A stretch of DNA of 64,000 bases, from contig NZ_KE386488.1 in assembly GCF_000427365.1 (NCBI RefSeq), positions 1,273,782-1,337,781 on the forward strand. The letters run 5' to 3'. The notes beneath the pieces were generated by a model. It had not been told where the DNA came from, did not search any database, and saw nothing but the letters and a program-made list of their open reading frames with translations. This DNA is from Rikenella microfusus DSM 15922. Its GTDB lineage: Bacteria > Bacteroidota > Bacteroidia > Bacteroidales > Rikenellaceae. The position numbers were made by a program, and so were the translations under genes. This document shows, piece after piece, positions 18,075-26,901 of this stretch. Each line of letters starts with the position of its first letter. Within the stretch, counting starts at the first letter, position 1.

Positions 18075-19112
18075 ATGAAACCTCAGGATATAGACTGGAA
18101 CAACCTCAGCTTCGGCTACACCCGGACCCCCGTGAACGTGCGTTGCTACTGGCGCGACGGCCAGTGGGGCCCCATCGAGGAGCACACCGAAGAGACCGTG
18201 ACCATGCACATGGCCGCCACCGCCTTTCATTACGGGCAGACCGCTTTCGAAGGGCTTAAAGCCTTCCGTTGCAAAGACGGCAAAGTCCGCATCTTCCGGA
18301 TGGACGAAAACGCCAGACGGATGCAAAGTTCCGCATCGTACCTGCAAATGGCCGTCCCCAGCGTCGAACTGTTCTGCGAGATGGTCGCCAAAGTCGTCAC
18401 CGACAACAAGGACTACATCCCGGCCTACGAGACCGGAGGGTCGTTATACATACGCCCCGTCATCGTCGGTTCCGGCCCCCAGCTCGGTGTGAAACCCGCC
18501 GACGAGACCCTCCTGCTGATGTTCGTCAGCCCCGTAGGTCCCTATTACAGCGGCGGCATGAAAGGGATCAGCGCCATCATCGACCGCACCCACGACCGCG
18601 CCGCGCCGTTCGGCACCGGCCACACCAAAGCCGGCGGCAATTACGGGGCGAGCCTCACCTCCGCCCTCGAAGGGCATGAAAAAGGGTATGACAGCGTGCT
18701 TTACCTCGACCCCGCGCACCACCGCTATATCGACGAATGCGGCGCCGCCAACTTTTTCGGCATCCGGGTAGACGGCAACGGGAAAGCGCATTACGTCACC
18801 CCCGACTCCCATTCGATCCTGCCTTCGATCACCAACAAGAGCCTGAAACAGATCGCCGCCGACTTCGGCATGGAAGTCGAAGCCCGGCATGTGGAACTCG
18901 AAGAGCTGAACACTTTCAGCGAAGCCGGATGTTGCGGCACCGCCGCCGTCATCACTCCCGTCTCGACCATCTTCGATCCGGCGGACGGCAAGACCTACGA
19001 TTTCGGTCAGGGCGTAGGACCGTGGACGCAGAAACTGTACGACGAACTGGTCGGTATCCAGCACGGCGAAACCGAAGACCGACACGGCTGGAACACGGTG
19101 CTCGACCTGTAA
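18075..19112 (+). CDS. ilvE: Branched-chain amino acid aminotransferase
   Basis: A 345-residue fold-type IV PLP aminotransferase that interconverts valine, leucine and isoleucine with their 2-oxo acids. The PLP lysine is K185 in GTGHTKAGGNYGASL. FHYGQTAFEGLKAFR, GGSLYIRPVI, DECGAANFFGI and EAGCCGTAAVITPVSTI are the expected family segments. It belongs to the longer, eukaryote-like BCAT group with the ECG(A)AN(F)F motif rather than the E. coli type. Spaced about 110 bases from cysS, on the same strand. Confidence 0.93.
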   Translation: MKPQDIDWNNLSFGYTRTPVNVRCYWRDGQWGPIEEHTEETVTMHMAATAFHYGQTAFEGLKAFRCKDGKVRIFRMDENARRMQSSASYLQMAVPSVELFCEMVAKVVTDNKDYIPAYETGGSLYIRPVIVGSGPQLGVKPADETLLLMFVSPVGPYYSGGMKGISAIIDRTHDRAAPFGTGHTKAGGNYGASLTSALEGHEKGYDSVLYLDPAHHRYIDECGAANFFGIRVDGNGKAHYVTPDSHSILPSITNKSLKQIAADFGMEVEARHVELEELNTFSEAGCCGTAAVITPVSTIFDPADGKTYDFGQGVGPWTQKLYDELVGIQHGETEDRHGWNTVLDL

Positions 19113-19250
19113 AAACGGCGGCGGAACAGGCGTATTCCGGACATACCCGTATCGGACACCGACAGCCGTGCCGGTACCGTCGGAAACAACGCGCAGAAAC
19201 ATACCTTTCGCTTGCGATTCCAACCGTTGCGAACAACGGAAACGATAAAT

Positions 19251-19281
19251 TTTGGGGAATCGGGAAAAAACGCTAATTTTG
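19251..19281 (+). promoter_or_regulatory. Bacteroidetes-type promoter of the first tRNA-Gln
   Basis: TTTG at 19251-19254, a 19-base spacer, then TAATTTTG at 19274-19281, matching the TTTG/TAnnTTTG consensus of the main Bacteroidetes sigma factor. Confidence 0.8.
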
Positions 19282-19299
19282 CGCCGTCGGAAAAGGTCC

Positions 19300-19370
19300 T
19301 GACCCATGGTGTAATGGTAACACAGCAGATTTTGGTTCTGTCGTTCCAGGTTCGAGTCCTGGTGGGTCAA
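19300..19370 (+). tRNA. tRNA-Gln (anticodon TTG)
   Basis: A 71-nt cloverleaf. The acceptor stem TGACCCA pairs with TGGGTCA; the anticodon arm is CAGA-TTTTGGT-TCTG, so the anticodon is TTG reading CAA. The T-arm GGTTCGAGTCC is intact. CCA is not encoded (CA follows the discriminator base A). Confidence 0.95.
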
Positions 19371-19391
19371 CATAAATTTTTTAATGTTTTT

Positions 19392-19423
19392 TTTGCGGAT
19401 TTCGCAAACAAGCATTAAATTTG
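19392..19423 (+). promoter_or_regulatory. Promoter of the second tRNA-Gln
   Basis: TTTG at 19392-19395, a 20-base spacer, and TAAATTTG at 19416-19423. It lies between the two tRNA genes, so the second has its own promoter. Confidence 0.75.
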
Positions 19424-19457
19424 CACCGTCTTCCGGAGGGAAGGCCCACATTCAGAT

Positions 19458-19528
19458 TGACCCGTGGTGTAATGGTAACACTACAGATTCTGGTTCTGTC
19501 TTTCTGGGTTCGAGTCCTAGCGGGTCAA
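19458..19528 (+). tRNA. tRNA-Gln (anticodon CTG)
   Basis: 71 nt; acceptor TGACCCG pairs with CGGGTCA. Anticodon loop TTCTGGT gives anticodon CTG reading CAG. Nearly identical to the tRNA-Gln(TTG) 88 bases upstream apart from the acceptor closing pair, the T-stem and the anticodon wobble base. Confidence 0.95.
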
Positions 19529-19543
19529 CACAATTTTCAACGC

Positions 19544-19575
19544 GGCATCCTGTTTCCGACAGGATGCCTTTTTTA
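19544..19575 (+). terminator. Intrinsic terminator after the tRNA pair
   Basis: Stem GGCATCCTGT / ACAGGATGCC with a 5-base loop followed by six T, ending the tRNA transcript just before the flavin-reductase-like gene. Confidence 0.9.
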
Positions 19576-19599
19576 TTATCCATAGCATCTCCGATTCCC

Positions 19600-20106
19600 A
19601 TGAAAACCATCGACCCCCGCCGCATCACCGACAATCCGATCGACATCATCGGCCGCGAATGGATGCTCGTGACCGCCGGTACCGACCGGCGATTCAATAC
19701 CATGACCGCCAGCTGGGGCGGAGCGGGCTATCTGTGGAACAAACCCGTCGCCGCCATTTTCGTCCGTCCCGAACGCCATACGTTCGGCTTCATCGAGCAG
19801 ACCGGCGCTTTCAGCCTCTCCTTCCTCGGCGAAGAGCACAAAAACGTCCACAAAATCACCGGATCGAAATCGGGCCGCGACACCGATAAAATCGCCGAAG
19901 CGGGACTGCATCCCGTATTTACCGAAACCGGCGGCATCCTCTACGAAGAGACCCGTCTGGGGCTGGAATGCCGCGTGCTGTACGCCGACACGATCGAAGC
20001 CGGCAACTTCTCCGACTCCTCGTTGGCCGCACAATGGTACGGCCCGGAAAAAGGCGGCTTCCACAAAATGTACATCGCGGAGATCATCCGGGCATGGACC
20101 AAATGA
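19600..20106 (+). CDS. Flavin reductase-like domain protein
   Basis: A 168-residue cytoplasmic protein resembling the FMN-binding split-barrel of flavin reductase-like proteins: MLVTAGTDRRFNTMTASWGGAGYLWNKP near the N-terminus and ERHTFGFIEQTGAFSLSFLG in the middle are characteristic of the Bacteroidetes members. It probably binds FMN and acts as an NAD(P)H-dependent flavin or small-molecule reductase; no substrate can be named. The start is the ATG at 19600, directly after the tRNA terminator; the frame extends upstream only through tRNA sequence. Single gene, followed by a repeat-filled gap. Confidence 0.8.
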   Translation: MKTIDPRRITDNPIDIIGREWMLVTAGTDRRFNTMTASWGGAGYLWNKPVAAIFVRPERHTFGFIEQTGAFSLSFLGEEHKNVHKITGSKSGRDTDKIAEAGLHPVFTETGGILYEETRLGLECRVLYADTIEAGNFSDSSLAAQWYGPEKGGFHKMYIAEIIRAWTK

Positions 20107-20132
20107 TACGGAAATAACAAATCCGTCTCCGG

Positions 20133-20275
20133 TTATATACAGCGACACCCCGGACGTGCCGAAACGCAAACGCTCCCCGGTCGGCTCCGCTATCTTGCAG
20201 CACGAGGCGATGCGACCCCGGACGAAAGCCCCGGAGGGCTCGCATGCGAGCCGAAAAAACAGCGGCTGAAACTAT
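20133..20275 (-). repeat. RB dispersed repeat
   Basis: Contains GAGCCGAAAAAACAGCGGCT and CCCCGGAGGG, the reverse-complement signature of family RB. Confidence 0.6.
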
Positions 20276-20455
20276 CGGTATCCAGATTACTTTGATATAC
20301 CGATTGGTGCTCGTGGATACTTTTTCGGCTCGCGCCGCTCCCCCGACGGCTGGAAGCCGTCCGGCGCTGAGCCGACCCGGGAAAGCCCGTATCTTGTTAT
20401 ATCGGTATACCAGTGTATATAAGCGGGATCGGTATATATAGTCGGGTAATCGAGA
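20276..20455 (+). repeat. RB dispersed repeat
   Basis: Contains ACTTTGATATACCGAT, GATACTTTTTCGGCTCGCGC and a 3' end GTATACCAGTGTATATAAGC; same order as 35639-35812. It forms a head-to-head pair with the preceding unit. Confidence 0.65.
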
Positions 20456-20754
20456 TTCCGGAATAAAACCGCCCGAATACCGTATCCCGCAGAACCCGGC
20501 ACCATTCTCCGCGCACAACCCTGCGGTGCGGTATCATCGTCGTTCCGGCAGCGGCAATATACGACCGGAATGGGCAGACATGCAATAGAAATTGCGTATT
20601 TACCGGCTCCGGCGTTCAAATCAAAGCCGAAATATACCCGTGCAATCAAACTACTAAAAGCGGAAATATCTCCATTAGATTTGTTTCGGTTCTCCGGATG
20701 ACCGGGCATAACCGTAAAAAAGTATCTTTGTAGGAAATTGAAAAACGAACAGAG

Positions 20755-21525
20755 ATGAAAGTCACCGTTATCGGCGCCGGGAATATGGGCGGCGCCATGA
20801 TCCGCGGGCTGGTCGCCGGCGGGCGCGTCGCGGCCGGAGACATTACCGCCGTCGCCGTGCACGACAAGACGCTGAATGCCATGCGCGAGGTAGGCGTACA
20901 GGCCACGACCGATGCCGTTGCCGCTGCGAAAACCGCCGATGTCGTCCTGCTGGCCGTCAAACCGTGGCTCGTCGAAGGCACCGCCCGTCAGATCGCAGGC
21001 GCGGTGAAAGACAGTGCGCTGATCGGTTCGGTCGCCGCGGGAATCGGCCTGGCCGATCTGGTCTCGTATTTCGGCGGCGACAAACCGCTGTTCCGGATCA
21101 TGCCGAATACGGCCGTGACCGTAGGCGAGAGCATGACCTTCGTCACCGCCGGAGGGGCTACGCCCGAACAGACCCGGACGATGATTTCGCTTTTCGAACC
21201 GCTGGGCAAGGTAATGGAAGTGCCCGAAAAACAATTCGACGGCTGCATGGCGCTCGCCTCGTGCGGGATAGCCTATGCCTTGCGGTACGTGCGGGCAGCC
21301 ATGGAGGGCGGTATCGAACTCGGTATCCCGCCGCAGATGGCCCAGACCGTCGTGGCCCAGACTCTCAAAGGGGCGGCCGAAATCCTGCTGCGTACCGGGA
21401 ACCACCCGGAGGCCGAAATCGACAAGGTGACGACTCCCGGCGGCATTACGATCAAAGGACTGAACGCTATGGAGGCCAACGGATTCACCCGTGCGGTGAT
21501 CGAAGGGCTGAAAGCGTCGAAATAG
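20755..21525 (+). CDS. proC: Pyrroline-5-carboxylate reductase
   Basis: A 256-residue NAD(P)H-dependent enzyme, last step of proline synthesis. The Rossmann motif VIGAGNMGGAMIRGL is at the N-terminus; ASCGIAYALRYVRAAMEGG and TLKGAAEILLRTGNHPEAEIDKVTTPGGITIKGLNAME form the substrate and dimer region typical of ProC. A TATCTTTG -7 box lies 25 bases before the ATG. The other proline genes, proB (26902) and proA (38250, opposite strand), are nearby but not in the same unit. Confidence 0.95.
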   Translation: MKVTVIGAGNMGGAMIRGLVAGGRVAAGDITAVAVHDKTLNAMREVGVQATTDAVAAAKTADVVLLAVKPWLVEGTARQIAGAVKDSALIGSVAAGIGLADLVSYFGGDKPLFRIMPNTAVTVGESMTFVTAGGATPEQTRTMISLFEPLGKVMEVPEKQFDGCMALASCGIAYALRYVRAAMEGGIELGIPPQMAQTVVAQTLKGAAEILLRTGNHPEAEIDKVTTPGGITIKGLNAMEANGFTRAVIEGLKASK

Positions 21526-21546
21526 CCATTGGAAGCCGTGAATATT

Positions 21547-21653
21547 CAGCCCGAAGCCGAGGCAGGGGCCAGATGAGCCGCAGGCGAAATTACAGCCCTT
21601 CGCCGAGGGGGGACGGCTTCGGGCTGTCAGCTCGCTAAGCGAGCTAGGTTTTT
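21547..21653 (+). terminator. Nested hairpins ending the proC transcript
   Basis: Inverted repeat CAGCCCGAAGCCG (21547-21559) / CGGCTTCGGGCTG (21614-21626), followed by AGCTCGCT / AGCGAGCT (21629-21645) and TTTTT. The second hairpin is the likely intrinsic terminator. Confidence 0.7.
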
Positions 21654-21718
21654 GATTAAAAGATTCGCCGGAAATTCCATTTTCCCGAAACAAAAACAAT
21701 AGATGATATTAGTCATAT

Positions 21719-22870
21719 ATGTCTAAAGTTGCGCTTATCACCGGAATCACCGGACAGGACGGAGCTTACCTAGCCGAATTCCTGCTCAAGAAAGGATATA
21801 CCGTGCACGGCATCAAACGGCGGGCCTCGTCGTTCAACACCGAGCGGATCGACCACCTGTACCAGGATCCTCATGCGGACGGGCAGCGGTTCGTGCTCCA
21901 TTACGGCGACATGACCGATTCGATGAACCTCACCAAGATCATTCAGGAGGTTCGACCCGACGAAATCTATAACCTTGCCGCGATGAGCCACGTGAAGGTC
22001 TCTTTCGACACGCCGGAATACACGGCCAATGCCGACGGAATCGGGACGCTCCGGCTGCTGGAGGCGGTGAGGCTCCTGGGACTGACGGAAAAGACCCGCA
22101 TTTACCAGGCTTCCACCTCGGAATTATACGGCCTGGTGCAGCAGGTGCCGCAGTCGGAAAAAACGCCGTTTTACCCCCGTTCGCCTTACGCCTGCGCCAA
22201 ACTGTACGCCTATTGGATTACGGTCAATTATCGCGAGGCATACGGAATGCACGCGTCCAACGGCATCCTGTTCAACCACGAATCGCCGGTACGGGGCGAG
22301 ACGTTCGTAACCCGCAAGATCACCCGCGCGGCGGCGCGTATCGCGCTGGGGATGCAGGAGCAGACCTATCTGGGCAATATGAGCGCCACGCGCGACTGGG
22401 GCCATGCGAAAGACTATGTGGAGGCGATGTGGCTGATCCTGCAACAGGAGAGGCCGGACGACTATGTGATCGCTACGGGCGTGACGACCTCGATCCGGGA
22501 GTTCCTGCGGATGACGTTCGCCGAAATCGGAATCACGGTCGAGTTCCGGGGCGAGGGCCGGGACGAAGAGGCGGTGATCGCTGCGGTGGATGCCGTGCGG
22601 TTTACGGAAACCGTCGGCGAGGAGTACCTGCCCTCCATGCAGGCCCGAACCGGAAGCCGGGTGGCGAGCGTGGACCCGCGTTATTTCCGGCCGACGGAGG
22701 TCGAGGCGCTGATCGGCGATTCGACGAAGGCCCGCACCGTGCTGGGCTGGGAACCGAAATACGACCTGCCGGGACTGGTGGCCGAGATGGTGCGCAGCGA
22801 CGTGAAACTGTTCAAACGCGATGCCTGGCTCAGGGAGGGCGGTTTCACGATCAACAGTTATTTCGAATAA
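21719..22870 (+). CDS. gmd: GDP-mannose 4,6-dehydratase
   Basis: A 383-residue extended SDR enzyme that makes GDP-4-keto-6-deoxy-mannose, precursor of GDP-fucose and related deoxy sugars for surface glycans. NADP-binding motif [16 protein letters not shown]; catalytic T/S and YxxxK in STSELYG and [34 protein letters not shown] and [20 protein letters not shown] identify Gmd rather than RmlB or GalE. The usual motif reads SPRRGE; here the first arginine is valine. Gmd is normally followed by a GDP-fucose synthase (fcl); none is seen, the next gene being a peptidase. Confidence 0.94.
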   Translation: MSKVALITGITGQDGAYLAEFLLKKGYTVHGIKRRASSFNTERIDHLYQDPHADGQRFVLHYGDMTDSMNLTKIIQEVRPDEIYNLAAMSHVKVSFDTPEYTANADGIGTLRLLEAVRLLGLTEKTRIYQASTSELYGLVQQVPQSEKTPFYPRSPYACAKLYAYWITVNYREAYGMHASNGILFNHESPVRGETFVTRKITRAAARIALGMQEQTYLGNMSATRDWGHAKDYVEAMWLILQQERPDDYVIATGVTTSIREFLRMTFAEIGITVEFRGEGRDEEAVIAAVDAVRFTETVGEEYLPSMQARTGSRVASVDPRYFRPTEVEALIGDSTKARTVLGWEPKYDLPGLVAEMVRSDVKLFKRDAWLREGGFTINSYFE

Positions 22871-22986
22871 GACCGTGTCGTGCTTTCACTGGCGGACGCA
22901 GCCTGCGGAGGACGGCTTTTGCAGGCTCTTTTCTATGTGAAACTCAGACACTAAAAACCGAATCAACCAAACTCCATAAAAACGCA

Positions 22987-24213
22987 ATGAAACGACTTTT
23001 CCTAACCGCGGCGCTGATCATGGCCGCAGGCCTGTCGGCCGCCCAGGGAGCGGAAGCTCCGAAATCCAAGAAACAACCCAAAGAGAAAACCGATACGGCT
23101 TATGTATTCACCGATGTCAAGCTCGTGCCGGTCAGCCCGATCGACAACCAGAGCAGTTCGAGCACCTGCTGGAGTTTCGCCGGAACGGGCCTGTTGGAAA
23201 GCGAAATGCTGCGGCAGGGCAAGGATACGGTGAATCTGTCCGAGATGTGGATCGTGCGGCACACCTATCTGGACAAGGCGATCAAGTACGCCCGGACACA
23301 CGCGTCGAGCAGCTTTTCGCCCGGCGGGAATACGCACGACGTAATGACGATTCTGCGTGGCCACGGCGCCGTGCCGCAGGAAGCATACGAAGGGCTGCGG
23401 TACAGTAAGGACAGCGTGCACCGCCACGGGGAGCTGGACGCCGTGCTCGGCAGCTATATGGCGGCGGTGGTGAAAGCGCCGAACAAAACGCTTTCGCCGG
23501 TATGGCAGGACGGTCTGAACGGCATCCTGGACGCCTATCTGGGCAAGTGTCCGGAAAAGTTCACCTATCGGGGCAAGGAATATACGCCGCAGTCGTTCGC
23601 GGCGGCCATGGGGCTGAACGCGGACGATTTCGTGTCGTTCACCTCGTTCACGCACCATCCGTTCTACACCCGGTTCGCGGTGGAAATTCCGGACAACTGG
23701 GCGTGGGAGACTTCGGCGAATGTGCCGGTGGACGAACTGATCGCCATTATCGACAATGCCCTCGAAAACGGCTATGCCGTGAATTGGTCGGCAGACGTGA
23801 GCGAAAAGGGTTTCCGCTACAACGAGGGTTTTGCGATCGTGCCGGTGGACAAACCGGAACAGGTGGCCGGTTCGGATATGGCGCATTGGACGGGGCTGAC
23901 GAAGGAGCAGCTGGCCAAGATGTCGGCGAAAATCACGGGGCCGATGCCGGAGAAGACGATCACGCAGGAGATGCGTCAGGAGGCTTTCGACAATTACGAG
24001 ACGACCGACGACCACGGTATGGTCATCGTGGGTACGGCGAAAGACCAGTGGGGCAACAAGTTCTACAAAGTCAAAAATTCGTGGGGCGAACGGGGCAAGT
24101 ACAAGGGTTTCTTCTATGTGTCGGAGCCTTACGTGCGTTACAAGACGATCAACATCATGGTGAACCGTGCGGCGGTGCCGCAGCAGATCGCGGATAAGTT
24201 TCCGGCTCTGTAA
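22987..24213 (+). CDS. Exported C1B cysteine peptidase (bleomycin hydrolase/PepC-like)
   Basis: A 408-residue papain-fold peptidase of the C1B family. Catalytic residues: Q55 and C61 in DNQSSSSTCWSFAG, H343 in DDHGMVIVG and N364 in KVKNSWGERG. Unlike cytoplasmic PepC, it carries a signal peptide (MKRLFLTAALIMAAGLSAAQGA), so it should act in the periplasm or at the surface, probably trimming peptides for nutrition; Bacteroidetes carry several such exported homologues. The ATG at 22987 is the only start giving a signal peptide; the frame upstream reads out of the gmd coding region. Confidence 0.9.
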   Translation: MKRLFLTAALIMAAGLSAAQGAEAPKSKKQPKEKTDTAYVFTDVKLVPVSPIDNQSSSSTCWSFAGTGLLESEMLRQGKDTVNLSEMWIVRHTYLDKAIKYARTHASSSFSPGGNTHDVMTILRGHGAVPQEAYEGLRYSKDSVHRHGELDAVLGSYMAAVVKAPNKTLSPVWQDGLNGILDAYLGKCPEKFTYRGKEYTPQSFAAAMGLNADDFVSFTSFTHHPFYTRFAVEIPDNWAWETSANVPVDELIAIIDNALENGYAVNWSADVSEKGFRYNEGFAIVPVDKPEQVAGSDMAHWTGLTKEQLAKMSAKITGPMPEKTITQEMRQEAFDNYETTDDHGMVIVGTAKDQWGNKFYKVKNSWGERGKYKGFFYVSEPYVRYKTINIMVNRAAVPQQIADKFPAL

Positions 24214-24785
24214 TTGTCCGGCTACCCCGGGCCGGCCCGGGGTTACGGCTCGCGCGACCTATGGCTGCAAGCCGATATCAACGTTACGATTTTAAATCGT
24301 ACGGTTAATTGTCTGCCGCGAAGCGGCCAGCCCGGAGCCACCCCCGGCGAAGGGCTGCAACACTCGCAAAGCTCGTTTGGCCCTCGCTGGCTCCGGGCGA
24401 CAACATATTAAATTAACCGTACGGTTAAAATACTTTAACCTTCTGCTTTGTGCCCACCTTATCGGAGCCAACTCCCGATCGGAGTATCCGGCGGCACCGC
24501 GAAAGAAAGCCGGCGATTCTTCCGAATCGCATCGATAAAAACCGTAAGGCTAATTCGCAAGCTCGCAGTTCGGAGCCGGAGAGGGCGGGATAATTACGAC
24601 CCGACTCGTGCGCCGAACGGGCAGCGCTCCGGAGGAACGTGCGGCCGCGAGCTGAAAAACAGCGAAAATTGCAGGCAATATAGTGTCCGGATAAGTCTTC
24701 GCCGGGCGGAAACAGACCGAGAACAACGGACGGACAATGTTCCGTGTGCCGGAAAGAGAACCGGGCAACGATTAAACGACAACAG
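24214..24785. other. Repeat-filled intergenic region before argB
   Basis: No gene. It holds an RC repeat with its own inverted ends (24293-24431), and 24470-24680 is degenerate RB-like sequence (ACTCCCGATCGGAGTATCCG resembles ACTCCCGCTCGGAGTGCCCG at 28690). Confidence 0.6.
24293..24431. repeat. RC dispersed repeat with inverted ends
   Basis: The ends are inverted and share CGTACGGTTAATT, itself containing the palindrome CCGTACGG. The interior is GGAGCCACCCCCGGCGAAGG and CCCTCGCTGGCTCCGGG, the RC core. Confidence 0.72.
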
Positions 24786-25565
24786 ATGCAAACAGTAAAA
24801 GTGATTAAAATCGGCGGTAACGTCGTCGATGATCCGGAGAAACTACAACGGTTCCTGCGCGACTTCGCCGCCCTGGAAGGGCCGAAAGTGCTCGTGCACG
24901 GCGGAGGCAAGATCGCGACCGCCATTTCCAAAGGTTTGGGCATAGAGACCCGGATGATCGGCGGGCGGCGCGTGACCGACGCCGAGACCCTGCGTATCGT
25001 GACCATGGTCTATGCCGGACTGATTAACAAAAATATCGTCGCCGCCCTGCAGAACGAAGGATGCAATGCACTGGGACTGTGCGGCGCCGACGGAGGGCTG
25101 ATCCGGTCGAAACGGCGTCCCGCCCGGCCCGTCGATTACGGATTCGTGGGCGATCCGGCCGGTTTCGGCCTCGATACCGCCGTCGCGTTGATCGACGGCG
25201 GACTGGTTCCCGTCGTCGCCCCCATTACATATGATCCCGAGAACGGTTCCCTGCTCAATACCAACGCCGATACCGTAGCCCAGACCGTCGCCGTCGGGTT
25301 AGCCGGGAGATACTCCGTCGAACTCGTGTTCTGTTTCGAAAAACGCGGCGTATTGCGGGATGTGAACGACGACGATTCGGTGATTCCCGAAATCGGCCCC
25401 GCGCTCTACGAACGGCTCAAGGCGGACGGCGTCGTCGCCGACGGTATGCTGCCGAAACTGGATAACGCCTTCAAGGCGATCGCCTCCGGCGTGAAAAACG
25501 TGGTGATTTGCGCCGCCGAACGGTTGTCGATGCCCGGCTACGGCGGGACTACGCTCTGTAATTAA
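24786..25565 (+). CDS. argB: Acetylglutamate kinase
   Basis: A 259-residue amino-acid kinase that phosphorylates N-acylglutamate, second step of arginine synthesis (Bacteroidetes may use the succinylated intermediate). Signatures: VIKIGGNVVDDP, VHGGGKIATAIS, LNTNADTVAQTVAVGLAG and DGMLPKLDNAFKAI. The start at 24786 puts VIKIGG at the N-terminus as in the family; the upstream 14 codons are basic and repeat-derived. No other arg gene is adjacent. Followed after 20 bases by a PH-like membrane protein gene, so the two may be cotranscribed with birA. Confidence 0.92.
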   Translation: MQTVKVIKIGGNVVDDPEKLQRFLRDFAALEGPKVLVHGGGKIATAISKGLGIETRMIGGRRVTDAETLRIVTMVYAGLINKNIVAALQNEGCNALGLCGADGGLIRSKRRPARPVDYGFVGDPAGFGLDTAVALIDGGLVPVVAPITYDPENGSLLNTNADTVAQTVAVGLAGRYSVELVFCFEKRGVLRDVNDDDSVIPEIGPALYERLKADGVVADGMLPKLDNAFKAIASGVKNVVICAAERLSMPGYGGTTLCN

Positions 25566-25585
25566 TTCCCTAAAAATCAGCGACT

Positions 25586-26110
25586 ATGAAAAATCGGCGC
25601 TTCTTGATGCCGTTTCGGTGGAGCCGCAGGGTGCGGGGGGTGACGATTGCCTGCGGTGTGACTTCGTTGGGTGCGGTACTCTATTTGCTGTGGTGGTTAG
25701 ACGGGACGATGCCGACGCTGCTGTGGGTAAGATTGGCGGTGGCGCTGGTTATCGTGGGGTCGGCGGTCGGGGCGGTAGGCTATATGCCGATTCGGCTACT
25801 GGCCGACGGGGAGGAGATAACGATTCGTCGATTGTTCGGCGCGCTGAGAATCCCATTGGGCGAGGTGACGGAGGTGAGGCCGATCCCGAAGGCGTATCTC
25901 GACGGCTCGTTCCGGACGTTCGGGAGCGGGGGATTTTTCGGCTATCTGGGACGGTTTCGGAATAAACGGCTGGGGAATTATACGATGTATGCGACGGATC
26001 TGAAGCGTTTGGTTCGGGTCGATACCGATCGGCGACGGTATGTTTTCAGCTGCGAGCGGCCGGAGGAGTTCGCGGAGTTTGTTCGGGAACGGTTGAGAAA
26101 GAAGGAGTAG
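25586..26110 (+). CDS. Small membrane protein with bacterial PH-like domain
   Basis: A 174-residue protein with two N-terminal transmembrane helices (about 17-38 and 45-67, the first ending LYLLWW) and a soluble C-terminal part. The phrase ADGEEITIRRLFGALRIPLGEVTEVRPIP is typical of bacterial PH domains, as is the closing YVFSCERPEEFAEFVRERL helix. Function is unknown. Strand, spacing (20 bases after argB, 6 before birA) and lack of an own terminator place it in an argB-PH-birA unit. Confidence 0.75.
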   Translation: MKNRRFLMPFRWSRRVRGVTIACGVTSLGAVLYLLWWLDGTMPTLLWVRLAVALVIVGSAVGAVGYMPIRLLADGEEITIRRLFGALRIPLGEVTEVRPIPKAYLDGSFRTFGSGGFFGYLGRFRNKRLGNYTMYATDLKRLVRVDTDRRRYVFSCERPEEFAEFVRERLRKKE

Positions 26111-26116
26111 CGGGGT

Positions 26117-26860
26117 ATGGATTTTCGTATCGTTCCGTTCGACGAGGTAACCTCCACCAACGATGTGGCCATGCGCGATGCGGCCTGCTATCGGCACGGC
26201 GACATCCTGACGGCCCGGCGGCAGACCGCCGGACGCGGTCAGCGCGGCAATCGCTGGGAGAGCGACCCGGGCGAGAACCTGATGTTCTCCCTGGTGCTGG
26301 AACCCGTTCATATATTGGTGGAACGACAGTTCCGCATCAGCGAAATGGCCGCGCTGGCCGCCAGCGATGCGGTAAGGGTCGCGACGGACGGCGCGGTGGA
26401 GTGCGTAGTCAAGTGGCCGAACGACCTCTACGTCGGAAACCGGAAACTCGGCGGCATCCTGATCGAACATGCGCTGCACAGCGAGTACCTGAGCCGGTCG
26501 GTGGTCGGGATCGGCATCAATGTCCGGCAGCGCGGTTTCGATCCGTCGTTGCCGAACCCCACTTCGATAGCCCTGGAACTTGCCGGACGGCCCGTACCCT
26601 CGCCGGAGGAAGTTCTGCGACAGTTCTGCACCGCTTTCCGGCAACGGTACGGGCAACACGAAGCGGCCCTGCACGCCGGTTTCATGGCCCGCCTGTGGCG
26701 CGGCGACGGGATGCCGTACCCGTATCGGGATACGGCATCCGGAGAAGTTTTCGAGGCCGTCGTGGCCGGGGTGGACGGCAGAACGGGGGAACTGACCCTG
26801 AGGTTGCCGGACGGCGGCGAGCGCCGTTACTGGTTCAAAGAGGTGGAGGCGTTGTTTTGA
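26117..26860 (+). CDS. birA: Biotin--[acetyl-CoA-carboxylase] ligase
   Basis: A 247-residue single-domain biotin protein ligase that attaches biotin to carboxylase carrier domains via biotinyl-AMP. Family motifs: EVTSTNDVAM, GRGQRGNRWES (the nucleotide loop), KWPNDLYVGNRKLGGILIE and GIGINVRQ. It lacks the N-terminal helix-turn-helix of E. coli BirA, so it is not expected to repress transcription. The C-terminal SH3-like tail (GRTGELTLRLPDGGERRYWFKEVEALF) is present. Six bases separate it from the preceding gene; proB follows 41 bases later. Confidence 0.93.
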   Translation: MDFRIVPFDEVTSTNDVAMRDAACYRHGDILTARRQTAGRGQRGNRWESDPGENLMFSLVLEPVHILVERQFRISEMAALAASDAVRVATDGAVECVVKWPNDLYVGNRKLGGILIEHALHSEYLSRSVVGIGINVRQRGFDPSLPNPTSIALELAGRPVPSPEEVLRQFCTAFRQRYGQHEAALHAGFMARLWRGDGMPYPYRDTASGEVFEAVVAGVDGRTGELTLRLPDGGERRYWFKEVEALF

Positions 26861-26901
26861 ACGGAGTTCCGGATGACCGGGACGGATAAACGGAAAAATA
26901 G

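Larger units (their letters stand above)
20107..20754. other. Repeat-filled intergenic region before proC
   Basis: No gene recognised. Two abutting, oppositely oriented RB units (20133-20275 and 20276-20455) occupy the middle. The proC -7 box, TATCTTTG, is at 20723-20730. Confidence 0.65.

Noticed and set aside
20287..21699. Large minus-strand frame over proC
   Set aside because: Shadow of proC; no domain in its translation.
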